Of a stretch of 64,000 bases of DNA, positions 1-5,759 are shown piece after piece (positions within the stretch are counted from its first letter, which is position 1; every line of letters begins with the position of its first letter). The translations under genes were made by a program, and so were the position numbers. Source of the stretch: a virus; the IMG/VR virus record IMGVR_UViG_3300020055_000003, positions 124,001 through 188,000 of that record; one strand, given 5' to 3'. The notes below the pieces were generated by a model. That model worked only from the letters and a program-made list of their open reading frames with translations. It had not been told where the DNA came from and made no database searches.

Positions 1-138
1 CTTGCTGATGGTTCAAATGAAACTTTTCGATATGAGGGCTTGACACAAGAGCAGGCGCGTGAAATCCATCGTCAATGGTCTGGTTGGAACACCAAATATG
101 TCCAATCAGGAAGGATGGATTTAGGATATGGTAAATAA
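1..138 (+). CDS. C-terminal fragment of a hypothetical protein
   Basis: An open frame enters from the left edge and ends at the TAA at 136-138. The visible 45 residues are hydrophilic and include RQWSGWNTKYVQSG near the end. The start lies outside the window. The next gene starts inside it at 128, a translational-coupling overlap typical of this region. I do not recognise the family. Confidence 0.55.
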   Translation, partial: LADGSNETFRYEGLTQEQAREIHRQWSGWNTKYVQSGRMDLGYGK

Positions 139-343
139 AATACAGCGCATGGTCGTCCCGCTAATGGACGAATTGCAATGGTGCATGGAGAACAACGCAC
201 ACTTGGAAGACCCCGATAGGGTCTCTGCTATAATTGATAGGGTCAGTATCTATATTGCACATTTAACAGATGAAGATAGTGACTATCTACATGCTGCTCA
301 AGATGCGATAGAGGAAGGTCGCGAATGGAACGTGAAGAAATAA
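128..343 (+). CDS. Small hypothetical protein (71 aa)
   Basis: The ATG at 128 lies within the end of the previous frame, and the upstream AGGAAGGATGG stretch (109-119) can serve as ribosome binding site. The 71-residue product is acidic and probably helical, with no cysteines or membrane segment and no recognisable domain. It belongs to a chain of very short overlapping genes (128, 325, 473, 664), a pattern usual for accessory regions of T4-like phages. Function unknown. Confidence 0.6.
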   Translation: MVNKIQRMVVPLMDELQWCMENNAHLEDPDRVSAIIDRVSIYIAHLTDEDSDYLHAAQDAIEEGREWNVKK

Positions 344-483
344 CACAGTTAAAAGAAATTCGTGATGTTTTTTTAAAAATGTATCATGAAACTAAAAAAC
401 CTGATATAAGTATTGATATGTCTTTTTTAAGGCTTCATAATATTATATCAAGATTAGAAGAGGATACATTAAATGGCAGATAA
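325..483 (+). CDS. Small hypothetical protein (52 aa)
   Basis: A 52-residue frame begins at the ATG at 325 and ends at the TAA at 481-483. It overlaps the previous gene by 19 bases and the next by 11. GAGGAAGGTCG at 311-321 gives a good ribosome binding site about 7 bases before the ATG. The product (starting MEREEITQLKEIRDVF) is charged and probably helical. The overlaps on both sides and the ribosome binding site support it as a real gene. Function unknown. Confidence 0.55.
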   Translation: MEREEITQLKEIRDVFLKMYHETKKPDISIDMSFLRLHNIISRLEEDTLNGR

Positions 484-667
484 AGAAATTTCTATTAGAG
501 TTGGAAAACTTTATTCTAAAGGACTTGATTATGATGATGCTCAGAAAGAATTTTTGAGCCATGCTTCTGATAAAGAAAAATCATTATTAGAAAATCAATT
601 TGATGAAGTTTGGAATGAATATGAGCACATGTATCTTTCAACTCTTTCTTTTATGAGTAACAAATGA
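473..667 (+). CDS. Small hypothetical protein (64 aa)
   Basis: The ATG at 473 lies inside the end of the 325 gene, and AGAAGAGGATAC just upstream supplies a ribosome binding site. The product is an acidic, mainly helical 64-residue protein without recognisable motifs. Its stop overlaps the next start (ATGA at 664-667). It belongs to the overlapping small-gene string upstream of the tRNA cluster. Function unknown. Confidence 0.6.
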   Translation: MADKEISIRVGKLYSKGLDYDDAQKEFLSHASDKEKSLLENQFDEVWNEYEHMYLSTLSFMSNK

Positions 668-858
668 GCATAGATTATTACGCAGACAAATTATATGATG
701 TGCAGATAGATACCGTAAAAGGAGATGTTATTTTAGGTGGTGTTTTCTTTATAGAAGATAGTCCAAAAGAGGCATATATTTTTGAGCGAGCTTACATTAT
801 GGGAAGAGAACATAAAAAAGCTCAAGTGATTAATATTCTTTCAAAGAAAACTTCTTGA
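664..858 (+). CDS. Small hypothetical protein (64 aa)
   Basis: It starts at the ATG of an ATGA overlap with the preceding gene, so it is probably translationally coupled. The product begins MSIDYYADKLYDVQ and has alternating hydrophobic residues suggesting a small beta-rich fold (VILGGVFFIED). It is the last member of the small-gene string; the tRNA-Arg gene starts 34 bases downstream. Function unknown. Confidence 0.6.
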   Translation: MSIDYYADKLYDVQIDTVKGDVILGGVFFIEDSPKEAYIFERAYIMGREHKKAQVINILSKKTS

Positions 859-891
859 CAGAATCGGAGTTATTTGATATAAAGAAAATAT

Positions 892-968
892 CCGCTCGTA
901 GATCAACTGGATAGATCAACTGACTTCTAATCAGTAGGTTGAGGGTTCGAGTCCTTCCGAGCGGGCCA
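892..968 (+). tRNA. tRNA-Arg (anticodon UCU)
   Basis: A complete cloverleaf is visible. The acceptor strand CCGCTCG (892-898) pairs with CGAGCGG (958-964), followed by discriminator G and an encoded CCA (966-968). The anticodon arm is ACTGA-CTTCTAA-TCAGT with anticodon TCT, and the T-arm carries GGTTCGAGTCC-like sequence. It reads AGA, a heavily used Arg codon in the phage structural genes downstream. Confidence 0.95.
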
Positions 969-976
969 GATAAATA

Positions 977-1088
977 GGGGAGACTACTAGGAAGAGGTAG
1001 AAACCAGTAAGGCAGAAATGGTTCTGATTTTATTGAAGCGACCTGAATCCCCTCAAACCGCGCACCAGAAAGGAACACCTAGTAGTCG
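977..1088 (+). ncRNA. Candidate structured RNA between tRNA-Arg and a small ORF
   Basis: The 142-base gap after tRNA-Arg has no convincing reading frame. It contains a perfect 10-bp long-range stem: GACTACTAGG (982-991) with CCTAGTAGTC (1078-1087), enclosing about 86 bases. Inside are a 5-bp hairpin AACCA (1002-1006) with TGGTT (1019-1023) and a possible GGGGA/TCCCC pairing. A closed terminal helix around a structured core next to tRNAs suggests a small stable RNA processed from the same transcript. I could not match it to a known RNA family by eye. Confidence 0.45.
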
Positions 1089-1110
1089 TTAATTTAGAAA
1101 GGATAATGAA

Positions 1111-1410
1111 ATGGGTGTAACACCATCGACAGGAATGCCATTTGATGTTTATCAAGTGATGCAGGCGACAATGTATGGAACTCCACAAGCTCCACATTAT
1201 CCTAATAGTGAAAATGTTAGACCCCCAGCGGGTAAAGATTCAAAACGTGTAGTAGAACCATCTACAAGGACTGATGTAAATATAGATGTTTTACGAAGAT
1301 GGGTTGAACAAAAAGATAGAATTGATGATAGTTTAGAAGATCTAAGACTTAGGACTTATTTCAATAAAGAACAAATTGAACAAGGAGCAATCTTAGATAT
1401 AGAAGTTTAA
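1111..1410 (+). CDS. Hypothetical protein (99 aa)
   Basis: The ATG at 1111 follows AGAAAGGATAATGAA, a good ribosome binding site. The 99-residue product begins MGVTPSTGMPFDVYQVMQ, has a Pro-rich middle (residues 29-45) and a helical C-terminal half containing VLRRWVEQKDRIDDSLEDLR. The stop codon abuts the first base of tRNA-Gly, so mRNA and tRNA must be separated by processing. I do not recognise the family. Confidence 0.7.
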   Translation: MGVTPSTGMPFDVYQVMQATMYGTPQAPHYPNSENVRPPAGKDSKRVVEPSTRTDVNIDVLRRWVEQKDRIDDSLEDLRLRTYFNKEQIEQGAILDIEV

Positions 1411-1484
1411 GCGGGTATAGCATAGTGGTAATGTTACAGCCTTCCAAGCTGAAGATAGGAGTTCGATTCTCCTTACCCGCTCCA
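1411..1484 (+). tRNA. tRNA-Gly (anticodon UCC)
   Basis: Acceptor GCGGGTA (1411-1417) pairs with TACCCGC (1474-1480), then T and an encoded CCA. The anticodon loop CTTCCAA gives anticodon TCC. It decodes GGA, a common glycine codon in the phage virion genes. The gene starts immediately after the stop codon of the preceding ORF. Confidence 0.95.
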
Positions 1485-1490
1485 AATAAA

Positions 1491-1664
1491 AATCCATGGC
1501 GACGGCCTATGGATTGTGGTGACTGAATAAGTGGTAAGCGTGCCACTAAGGTATACACAAAGAGGGTAGCACCCTGTCTTAGCGGATGCAGTGTAGTTTG
1601 AAAGCGAGTTAGCCCGAGCGCTCAGTGCGAGTAGATGTAGGTAATCGGTAATCCTACCCACAAC
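1491..1664 (+). ncRNA. Candidate multi-hairpin structured RNA between tRNA-Gly and tRNA-Pro
   Basis: The 187-base gap between the two tRNAs has no credible ORF but is dense in complementary segments. AATCCAT (1491-1497) pairs with ATGGATT (1509-1515). TTGTGG (1514-1519) pairs with CCACAA (1658-1663) and would close the domain, sharing two bases with the first hairpin. AGTGG (1530-1534) pairs with CCACT (1543-1547), CTAAG (1546-1550) with CTTAG (1578-1582), AGGGT (1563-1567) with ACCCT (1571-1575) across an AGC triloop, and GTAGG (1637-1641) with CCTAC (1653-1657). Some pairings are mutually exclusive at their edges. The picture is of a folded stable RNA about 150-175 nt long, co-transcribed with tRNAs. 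Family unknown. Confidence 0.5.
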
Positions 1665-1671
1665 TTATAAA

Positions 1672-1748
<77 letters not shown>

Positions 1749-1760
1749 AACAGAAATTAT

Positions 1761-1835
1761 TCCGGCGTAGCTCAGCGGTAGAGCAGTTGACTGTTAATCA
1801 ATTGGTCGTAGGTTCGATCCCTACCGCCGGAGCCA
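1761..1835 (+). tRNA. tRNA-Asn (anticodon GUU)
   Basis: Acceptor TCCGGCG (1761-1767) pairs with CGCCGGA, then discriminator G and an encoded CCA ending at 1835. The anticodon loop CTGTTAA gives anticodon GTT. It lies 12 bases after tRNA-Pro and 13 bases before the SET-domain gene, whose ribosome binding site overlaps the tRNA 3' flank. Confidence 0.95.
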
Positions 1836-1848
1836 GAAAGAGGCAAAA

Positions 1849-2136
1849 ATGTATAAACCTTTACCTGATAGCGTTACTATTAAAAAATCTGAAATCAATG
1901 GATTAGGACTCTTTGCAGTTGAACCTATTAAGGAAGGAACCGAAATAGGATTGTCTCATTTTTATTGGGGCGATCAGTTACAGAGAACACCTTTAGGTGC
2001 TTTCTATAATCATTCCGAAGAACCTAATATCTTAAAGGTTCAAAGGGATAGTAGATTCTTTATTGTGGCTACAAGAGATATTTTGCCAGATGAAGAAATA
2101 ACATGTAGATATACTTTTTATAATGTGGAGAAGTGA
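1849..2136 (+). CDS. SET-domain protein (putative protein-lysine methyltransferase)
   Basis: This is a compact 95-residue protein with hallmark SET motifs. The N-terminal SAM-binding motif appears as INGLGLFAVEPIKEGTEIG (residues 16-34). The central NHS motif appears as YNHSEEPNI (residues 53-61). The C-terminal DEEITCRYTF (83-92) supplies the pseudoknot region and the catalytic-type Tyr. SET enzymes use S-adenosylmethionine to methylate lysine side chains. The protein is near the minimum size for the fold and has no post-SET cysteine cluster. Its substrate is not indicated; host ribosomal or transcription proteins are possible. AAAGAGG precedes the ATG. Confidence 0.8.
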   Translation: MYKPLPDSVTIKKSEINGLGLFAVEPIKEGTEIGLSHFYWGDQLQRTPLGAFYNHSEEPNILKVQRDSRFFIVATRDILPDEEITCRYTFYNVEK

Positions 2137-2138
2137 AA

Positions 2139-2321
2139 ATGACTCGTTATGGTTCAAGCACAAATGTAAAAGATACTTGGAGTACTGATGATGATGGAAA
2201 CATTCGTTTATCGTCATCTAAAGATTTCAAATCTTTAGGTATTCAAGATGCTGATACATTTGCAGCAGTAAACATCAACGGAAGTGTAGTGTTGGTTAAA
2301 ATAGATATGGTATTGAAATAA
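2139..2321 (+). CDS. Small hypothetical protein (60 aa)
   Basis: The ATG at 2139 is preferred over the in-frame GTG at 2133 because GTGGAGAA (2125-2132) then sits at normal ribosome-binding distance. The product is about 60 residues, beginning MTRYGSSTNVKDTW. It has a polar N-terminal half and a small beta-like segment (SVVLVKIDMVLK) at the end. The stop at 2319-2321 abuts tRNA-Thr. No family recognised. Confidence 0.6.
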   Translation: MTRYGSSTNVKDTWSTDDDGNIRLSSSKDFKSLGIQDADTFAAVNINGSVVLVKIDMVLK

Positions 2322-2397
2322 GCCGCTCTAGCTCAGCTGGTAGAGCAACTGATTTGTAATCAGTGGGTCGGGGGTTCGAGTCCCTCGAGCGGCACCA
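2322..2397 (+). tRNA. tRNA-Thr (anticodon UGU)
   Basis: Acceptor GCCGCTC (2322-2328) pairs with GAGCGGC (2387-2393), then A and an encoded CCA. The anticodon arm is ACTGA-TTTGTAA-TCAGT with anticodon TGT. It reads ACA, the dominant Thr codon in the virion genes. It begins directly after a stop codon and ends two bases before tRNA-Leu. Confidence 0.95.
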
Positions 2398-2399
2398 CC

Positions 2400-2485
2400 G
2401 CCTCTGTGGTGAAATAGGTAGACACAAGAGACTTAAAATCTCTCGACCTTAGGTCGTCCCAGTTCGAGTCTGGGTGGAGGCACCA
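2400..2485 (+). tRNA. tRNA-Leu (anticodon UAA)
   Basis: This is an 86-base class II tRNA. Acceptor GCCTCTG (2400-2406) pairs with TGGAGGC, followed by A and an encoded CCA ending at 2485. The anticodon arm is AGAGA-CTTAAAA-TCTCT with anticodon TAA. The long variable arm CGACC-TTA-GGTCG is characteristic of tRNA-Leu. It reads TTA, a preferred Leu codon in AT-rich phage genes. Confidence 0.95.
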
Positions 2486-2504
2486 ATCAATCTTGGAGAT
2501 TATT

Positions 2505-3098
2505 ATGCCAAAGTTTAGAGACATTTTTGATGTCTTAGAAGAAAAACCAAAAAAGAAACGCAAACGCCGAACCAAGGCGGAAATGGCAGCTGCCCGTGAA
2601 AAAGAAGCGCAGTTGGAAGCAGAAAAGAATTTTGTGGTTCCACAAAATACAACTGTATATTCTAATAGGCCCATACCAACTAAATCATCCAGGCCTATAA
2701 AAAAATATCCACCACCCCCACCAAAACCAAAATTTGATCTTTCTAAAATAGAAGAAGAAATAGTCTTGCCAGGCGGGGCAAAATATGGTATAACTAAAGA
2801 AACAAAACATGGTAAACATATGATCTACTACTGTAGTGCTGCAAAAGATTGGAGCATATTATATGATGCAAGATATAATGATGTATCGAAACATTGGAAT
2901 TTTTATAACAAATTAAAAGTTAGATTAGAGAGTGAAAAAAATGGAAGCACAAAAAAATCCGTGGCATCTAGAAATAGAACCAGCAAAACTAAAACTTCTG
3001 CTAAGCGAAAAAGTACAAAAGGTGGTGTTCGAAAAAGCAGACGGAACGATTCGGGAGATGATGTGTACAACAAATCCAAATATAGTGCCGTGGCCTGA
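2505..3098 (+). CDS. Hypothetical basic, low-complexity protein (197 aa)
   Basis: The ATG at 2505 is chosen because TTGGAGAT (2493-2500) is a good ribosome binding site; an in-frame TTG at 2493 would be inside it. The N-terminus is lysine/arginine-rich (KPKKKRKRRTKAE at residues 14-26), then comes a Pro-rich linker with PPPPPK (about 70-75). A folded core follows around residues 85-145 (GGAKYGITKETKHGKHMIYY). The last 53 residues are Ser/Thr/Lys/Arg-rich and lie entirely over the start of the next gene in another frame. That tail may be read-through of the overlap rather than a selected domain. The basic N-terminus suggests nucleic-acid binding, but this is inference. Confidence 0.65.
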   Translation: MPKFRDIFDVLEEKPKKKRKRRTKAEMAAAREKEAQLEAEKNFVVPQNTTVYSNRPIPTKSSRPIKKYPPPPPKPKFDLSKIEEEIVLPGGAKYGITKETKHGKHMIYYCSAAKDWSILYDARYNDVSKHWNFYNKLKVRLESEKNGSTKKSVASRNRTSKTKTSAKRKSTKGGVRKSRRNDSGDDVYNKSKYSAVA

Positions 3099-3237
3099 TA
3101 ACCCTACTGAAGCAGAAGGGCGCATTTCCGAAAAAAGAAATAAAGATGAAAATCTTTTTTCAGTATGGGACGTGGAAAAGGAAGGATGGAGATCCTTTCG
3201 ATTTGAAAGACTTATTAAATACGGAGATCCAGAATAA
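2941..3237 (+). CDS. SH3-like beta-barrel small protein (98 aa)
   Basis: The ATG at 2941 is preceded by TAGAGAGTG (a GTG at 2932 is the alternative). The segment KVVFEKADGTIREMMCTTNPNIVPWP (split around residue 40) followed by FSVWDVEKEGWRSFRFERL has the strand pattern of small SH3-like barrel proteins common in T4-like marine phages (K-x-x-F-x-K-x-x-G-x-x-R-x-M-x-x-T, then FxVWDxExxxWRSFRxxxL). Those phage proteins have no assigned function. The gene overlaps the preceding one by 158 bases in the +1 frame, and its stop overlaps the next start (TAATG). Confidence 0.75.
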   Translation: MEAQKNPWHLEIEPAKLKLLLSEKVQKVVFEKADGTIREMMCTTNPNIVPWPDNPTEAEGRISEKRNKDENLFSVWDVEKEGWRSFRFERLIKYGDPE

Positions 3238-3500
3238 TGGGAAAGAAAAAACTAAGAGATAAATATACTTCTAAGGGCGAACGTAGAAGTGTTGCTAAGC
3301 ACAACCGCACACCAATGCCAAAGAATACAATCGGTCGTTTGATTCGTCAGAGGGATGCCTGGAAAGAGGGCAAGAATGTTGTTATCACTATGGCAAATCC
3401 AAATCCAAATGAAACAAACAAAAAATTTATTAGAGTAAATGCTAGAGAACTTTGGGGAGATCCAAAGAAACAAAGAGCTTACTCCATGAAAGATGCTTGA
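3237..3500 (+). CDS. Small basic hypothetical protein (87 aa)
   Basis: It is translationally coupled to the SH3-like gene by a TAATG overlap. The product begins MGKKKLRDKYTSKGERR and is rich in Lys, Arg and Asn, with no cysteine or membrane segment. The strongly basic first 40 residues suggest RNA or DNA contact, but no domain is recognisable. Its stop overlaps the next ATG (TGATGG). Confidence 0.65.
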   Translation: MGKKKLRDKYTSKGERRSVAKHNRTPMPKNTIGRLIRQRDAWKEGKNVVITMANPNPNETNKKFIRVNARELWGDPKKQRAYSMKDA

Positions 3501-4306
3501 TGGTTGAATTTGACATAAAACCTTTGCATAAGAATAAAGCCTCTTTGTTTGTCGCAGAGAGGCACTATTCTGCTGTTATGCCTAGATTGACTAAACATTA
3601 TCTTGGTTTTTTTGTCAAAGAAGAATTGATGGGTGTACTAACATTAGGGTGGGGCACAAATCCAATGGGAACAATAAAGAAAATGTTTCCAGACTTGACA
3701 ACAAAAGATTACTTTGAAATTGGCAAGATGTGTATGGACGAGACAATGCCAAGAAATTCTGAAAGTCAGATGTTATCGCAAACAGTTAAATGGATGAAAC
3801 AGAATACTCCAGATATCAAATTTTTATACACTTGGGCAGATGGAATTGTGGGCAAGCCTGGCTATGTTTATCAATCTGCTAACTTCTTGCATGGCGGTTT
3901 TATTTGGTCTGATGTTTATGTTTCAGAAACAGGAGAGAAAGTACACTTTAGAACCATCCAAAGACAAATGAAAAAAGAGATGGGTAGATTTGATACAAAA
4001 TATGGCCCACGACCAAATGATGAAAAAATGGGTCAGCTAGGGTTTTCTAGAGTTTGGGGAAAGCAGTTTAGATATATCTATCCATTGACTAAAAAAGATA
4101 GAAAGTATATGAATAGATACTCGACTTGTAGTTGGGATAATAATTATCCTAAAGATAGTGATCTACAATGGAAGATAAAAAAACCAGGCGAAACAGAATA
4201 TACTATCACTGATACAATGCCTTTTATACATAGTAAAGATGTTAAACACAATACTGCAAATATAAGAAGGTATAAATCAGAAATAAGTATTGACGATTTT
4301 TTATAA
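3500..4306 (+). CDS. Mom-like DNA adenine-modification protein (GNAT-like fold)
   Basis: The 268-residue product resembles the phage Mu Mom family, acyltransferase-fold enzymes that convert adenine to a methylcarbamoyl-adenine that resists restriction. Visible family features are HYSAVMPRLTKHYLGFFV near the N-terminus, MGVLTLGWGTNP, an EIGKMCMDETMPRNSESQM block (residues about 75-95) matching the Mom EL-R-L-x-D-x-x-PRNxES pattern, then YTWADG and GYVYQSANFLHGG (AD...G.iYQAxNf..G). The ATG at 3500 overlaps the previous stop, and the frame upstream of it is not needed. The C-terminal 90 residues are phage-specific. If active it would protect phage DNA; the cofactor and product cannot be read from sequence. 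Confidence 0.7.
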   Translation: MVEFDIKPLHKNKASLFVAERHYSAVMPRLTKHYLGFFVKEELMGVLTLGWGTNPMGTIKKMFPDLTTKDYFEIGKMCMDETMPRNSESQMLSQTVKWMKQNTPDIKFLYTWADGIVGKPGYVYQSANFLHGGFIWSDVYVSETGEKVHFRTIQRQMKKEMGRFDTKYGPRPNDEKMGQLGFSRVWGKQFRYIYPLTKKDRKYMNRYSTCSWDNNYPKDSDLQWKIKKPGETEYTITDTMPFIHSKDVKHNTANIRRYKSEISIDDFL

Positions 4307-4316
4307 GGAGAATGAT

Positions 4317-4871
4317 ATGGTTGAATTGCCAGAATGGAAATCTTTCTATAAATTTAGTTATATAGAAACAGAAAATGGAAGTGAGAGTCAAAAGATTGAT
4401 TATAAGTTTGATTCTTCTGAATTTGCATTACCAGAAGTACTAGCTAAGATCGAAGATTTTCTTATTGCGTCTGGATATGATTGGATTCAGAGAGGTACTT
4501 TATCTGTAAAAAATAAAAGAAATGATTTGTTTACAAGCACCGAATTAGGATCATTACCAGACGATTTGGAATTAGAATTAGCAGATTCATTGAAGAGTGC
4601 TCTAGAAGAACTCAAAAGACAGAATAATATTGAGATTGGTGAGAGAATGATGGGAATAGACAGAACTGCAAAGGTTGTAAGTATAAATGATGGAAAAGAA
4701 ATTCCAGAGTTTAATATGGATACATCATTTCAGCATATAACACCAGAAACCCTTAATGTTAGATGGGATGAATATGATCAAACTATCACATATGGTGGAA
4801 TTCCAATTGAAGAAATAGATTTTTCAAAACATGAATATGAAGTAGACGAAGAAGATAATATTTTACATTAG
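4317..4871 (+). CDS. Acidic hypothetical protein (184 aa)
   Basis: The ATG at 4317 follows AAGGAGAATGAT, a strong ribosome binding site; a TTG at 4290 inside the preceding gene is rejected. The 184-residue product is acidic and hydrophilic, with a central helical stretch (LELELADSLKSALEELKRQ) and a C-terminal beta-like half ending in EYEVDEEDNILH. No domain recognised. Its position between the Mom-like gene and the endolysin gives no functional clue. Confidence 0.65.
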   Translation: MVELPEWKSFYKFSYIETENGSESQKIDYKFDSSEFALPEVLAKIEDFLIASGYDWIQRGTLSVKNKRNDLFTSTELGSLPDDLELELADSLKSALEELKRQNNIEIGERMMGIDRTAKVVSINDGKEIPEFNMDTSFQHITPETLNVRWDEYDQTITYGGIPIEEIDFSKHEYEVDEEDNILH

Positions 4872-4883
4872 AAAGGATTATAA

Positions 4884-5351
4884 ATGGGATTTAATTTATC
4901 AAATAGATCGAAGGCAAAACTAGAAGGAGTGCATCCAGATATGGTTGCAGTCGTTGAGCGAGCCATAGAGCTCACTAAAGTTGATTTTGGTGTCACTTAT
5001 GGAGTTAGAACGCTTGAAGAACAGGAGAGACTTGTAGCAAGTGGTCGCTCACAGACTATGAAGTCTAAACATCTTATTCAAGACTCTGGTTATTCACATG
5101 CGGTGGATGTGGTAGCTTATGATGGTCCTGATGTAGTTTGGGAAATTAATGTATATGACGATATTTGTGATGCTTTCAAACAGGCCGCTGAAGAGCTTGG
5201 AGTAGCGATCAAGTGGGGTGCTGCTTGGTCAGAAGGCGATATCAGATCTTATTCTGGTACTGCTGAAGATGCTATGAATGCATACATAGATCTTCGTCGC
5301 AGTCAAGGTCGGAGGCCTTTTATCGATGGGCCACACTTTGAACTTATGTGA
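4884..5351 (+). CDS. Endolysin, M15-family peptidoglycan peptidase
   Basis: This 155-residue protein has the metal-binding signature of VanY/L-Ala-D-Glu peptidases. KSKHLIQDSGYSHAVDVVAY contains S-x-H-A-V-D (His and Asp zinc ligands, residues about 73-78), and GPHFEL at the extreme C-terminus supplies the third ligand His. The family cleaves peptide cross-bridges or stem peptides of peptidoglycan and serves as the lysis enzyme in phages such as T5. There is no signal peptide, so release would need a holin. GAAAGGATTATAA precedes the ATG. The same fold recurs inside the gp5 hub gene at 21.7 kb. Confidence 0.88.
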   Translation: MGFNLSNRSKAKLEGVHPDMVAVVERAIELTKVDFGVTYGVRTLEEQERLVASGRSQTMKSKHLIQDSGYSHAVDVVAYDGPDVVWEINVYDDICDAFKQAAEELGVAIKWGAAWSEGDIRSYSGTAEDAMNAYIDLRRSQGRRPFIDGPHFELM

Positions 5352-5377
5352 TATATTTGCAATACTTTAAAAAAGTG

Positions 5378-5408
5378 TTGACATGTCGTAATAATTGTGG
5401 TATAAATA
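5378..5408 (+). promoter_or_regulatory. tmRNA promoter: sigma70-type with an embedded T4-type late motif
   Basis: TTGACA (5378-5383), a 17-base spacer and TATAAA (5401-5406) form a consensus sigma70 promoter upstream of the tmRNA. The -10 element is also the start of TATAAATA (5401-5408), the T4 late-promoter octamer. The tmRNA could therefore be transcribed both by unmodified host polymerase and by the gp33-dependent late machinery. The sites are seen; dual use is inference. Confidence 0.75.
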
Positions 5409-5411
5409 AAT

Positions 5412-5716
5412 TCGTAATTGTTGATGCAATTCAAAACACATACTGGACTTGGGGGCAGTACCCAACGCCTCCACCATAAATGCACTATGTCCTGCTGCAT
5501 CAGGAAGTTATGCAGAACATAGGTTGCCCACGATGGGACGCCGAAGTTAGTGCATTTTTGATGGGGGCGAACTAGGATCGACAGGTGAGTAGAGATGAGT
5601 GGAGATTACCGTGGTGGCTTACGATATTCGGCCAACTAAACTAAATGCAAACGATAATTTTGCACCTTCTGAGTTCGCTCTAGCAGCGTAACCACAGGGG
5701 GTTGGCCACTCACCTA
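5412..5716 (+). ncRNA. ssrA: Circularly permuted two-piece tmRNA (ssrA)
   Basis: The acceptor piece comes first: TTGGGGGCAGTACCCAA T-arm, then CGCCTCC (5466-5472), discriminator A and CCA (5474-5476). An intervening segment follows, closed by AAATGCACTA (5478-5487) with TAGTGCATTT (5548-5557). The coding piece then starts at GGGGGCG (5563-5569), which pairs with CGCCTCC and gives a G3-U70 wobble, the alanine identity element. GGATCGAC follows as in the tmRNA D-region. The tag frame runs from resume codon GCA (5647) to TAA (5689-5691) and encodes ANDNFAPSEFALAA. AGGTGAGT (5583-5590) pairs with ACTCACCT (5708-5715) near the 3' end. This permuted order is the alphaproteobacterial type. tmRNA rescues stalled ribosomes and tags the nascent chain for proteolysis. 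Outer ends are estimates. Confidence 0.92.
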
Positions 5717-5759
5717 GCAACAGAAGAAGTGGCGCTCATAATAAAAAGGAATAACAAAA

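Noticed and set aside
830-1078. Minus-strand ORF spanning tRNA-Arg
   Set aside because: It covers a clear tRNA and a structured gap and has no ribosome binding site.
1491-1664. Degenerate extra tRNA between tRNA-Gly and tRNA-Pro
   Set aside because: No T-arm TTCGA-type loop with matching acceptor ends or CCA could be found; the stems are arranged differently.
2932-2941. Programmed frameshift at the A-run joining the 2505 and 2941 genes
   Set aside because: The second frame is +1, not -1, and it has its own start and plausible ribosome binding site, so simple overlap is preferred.
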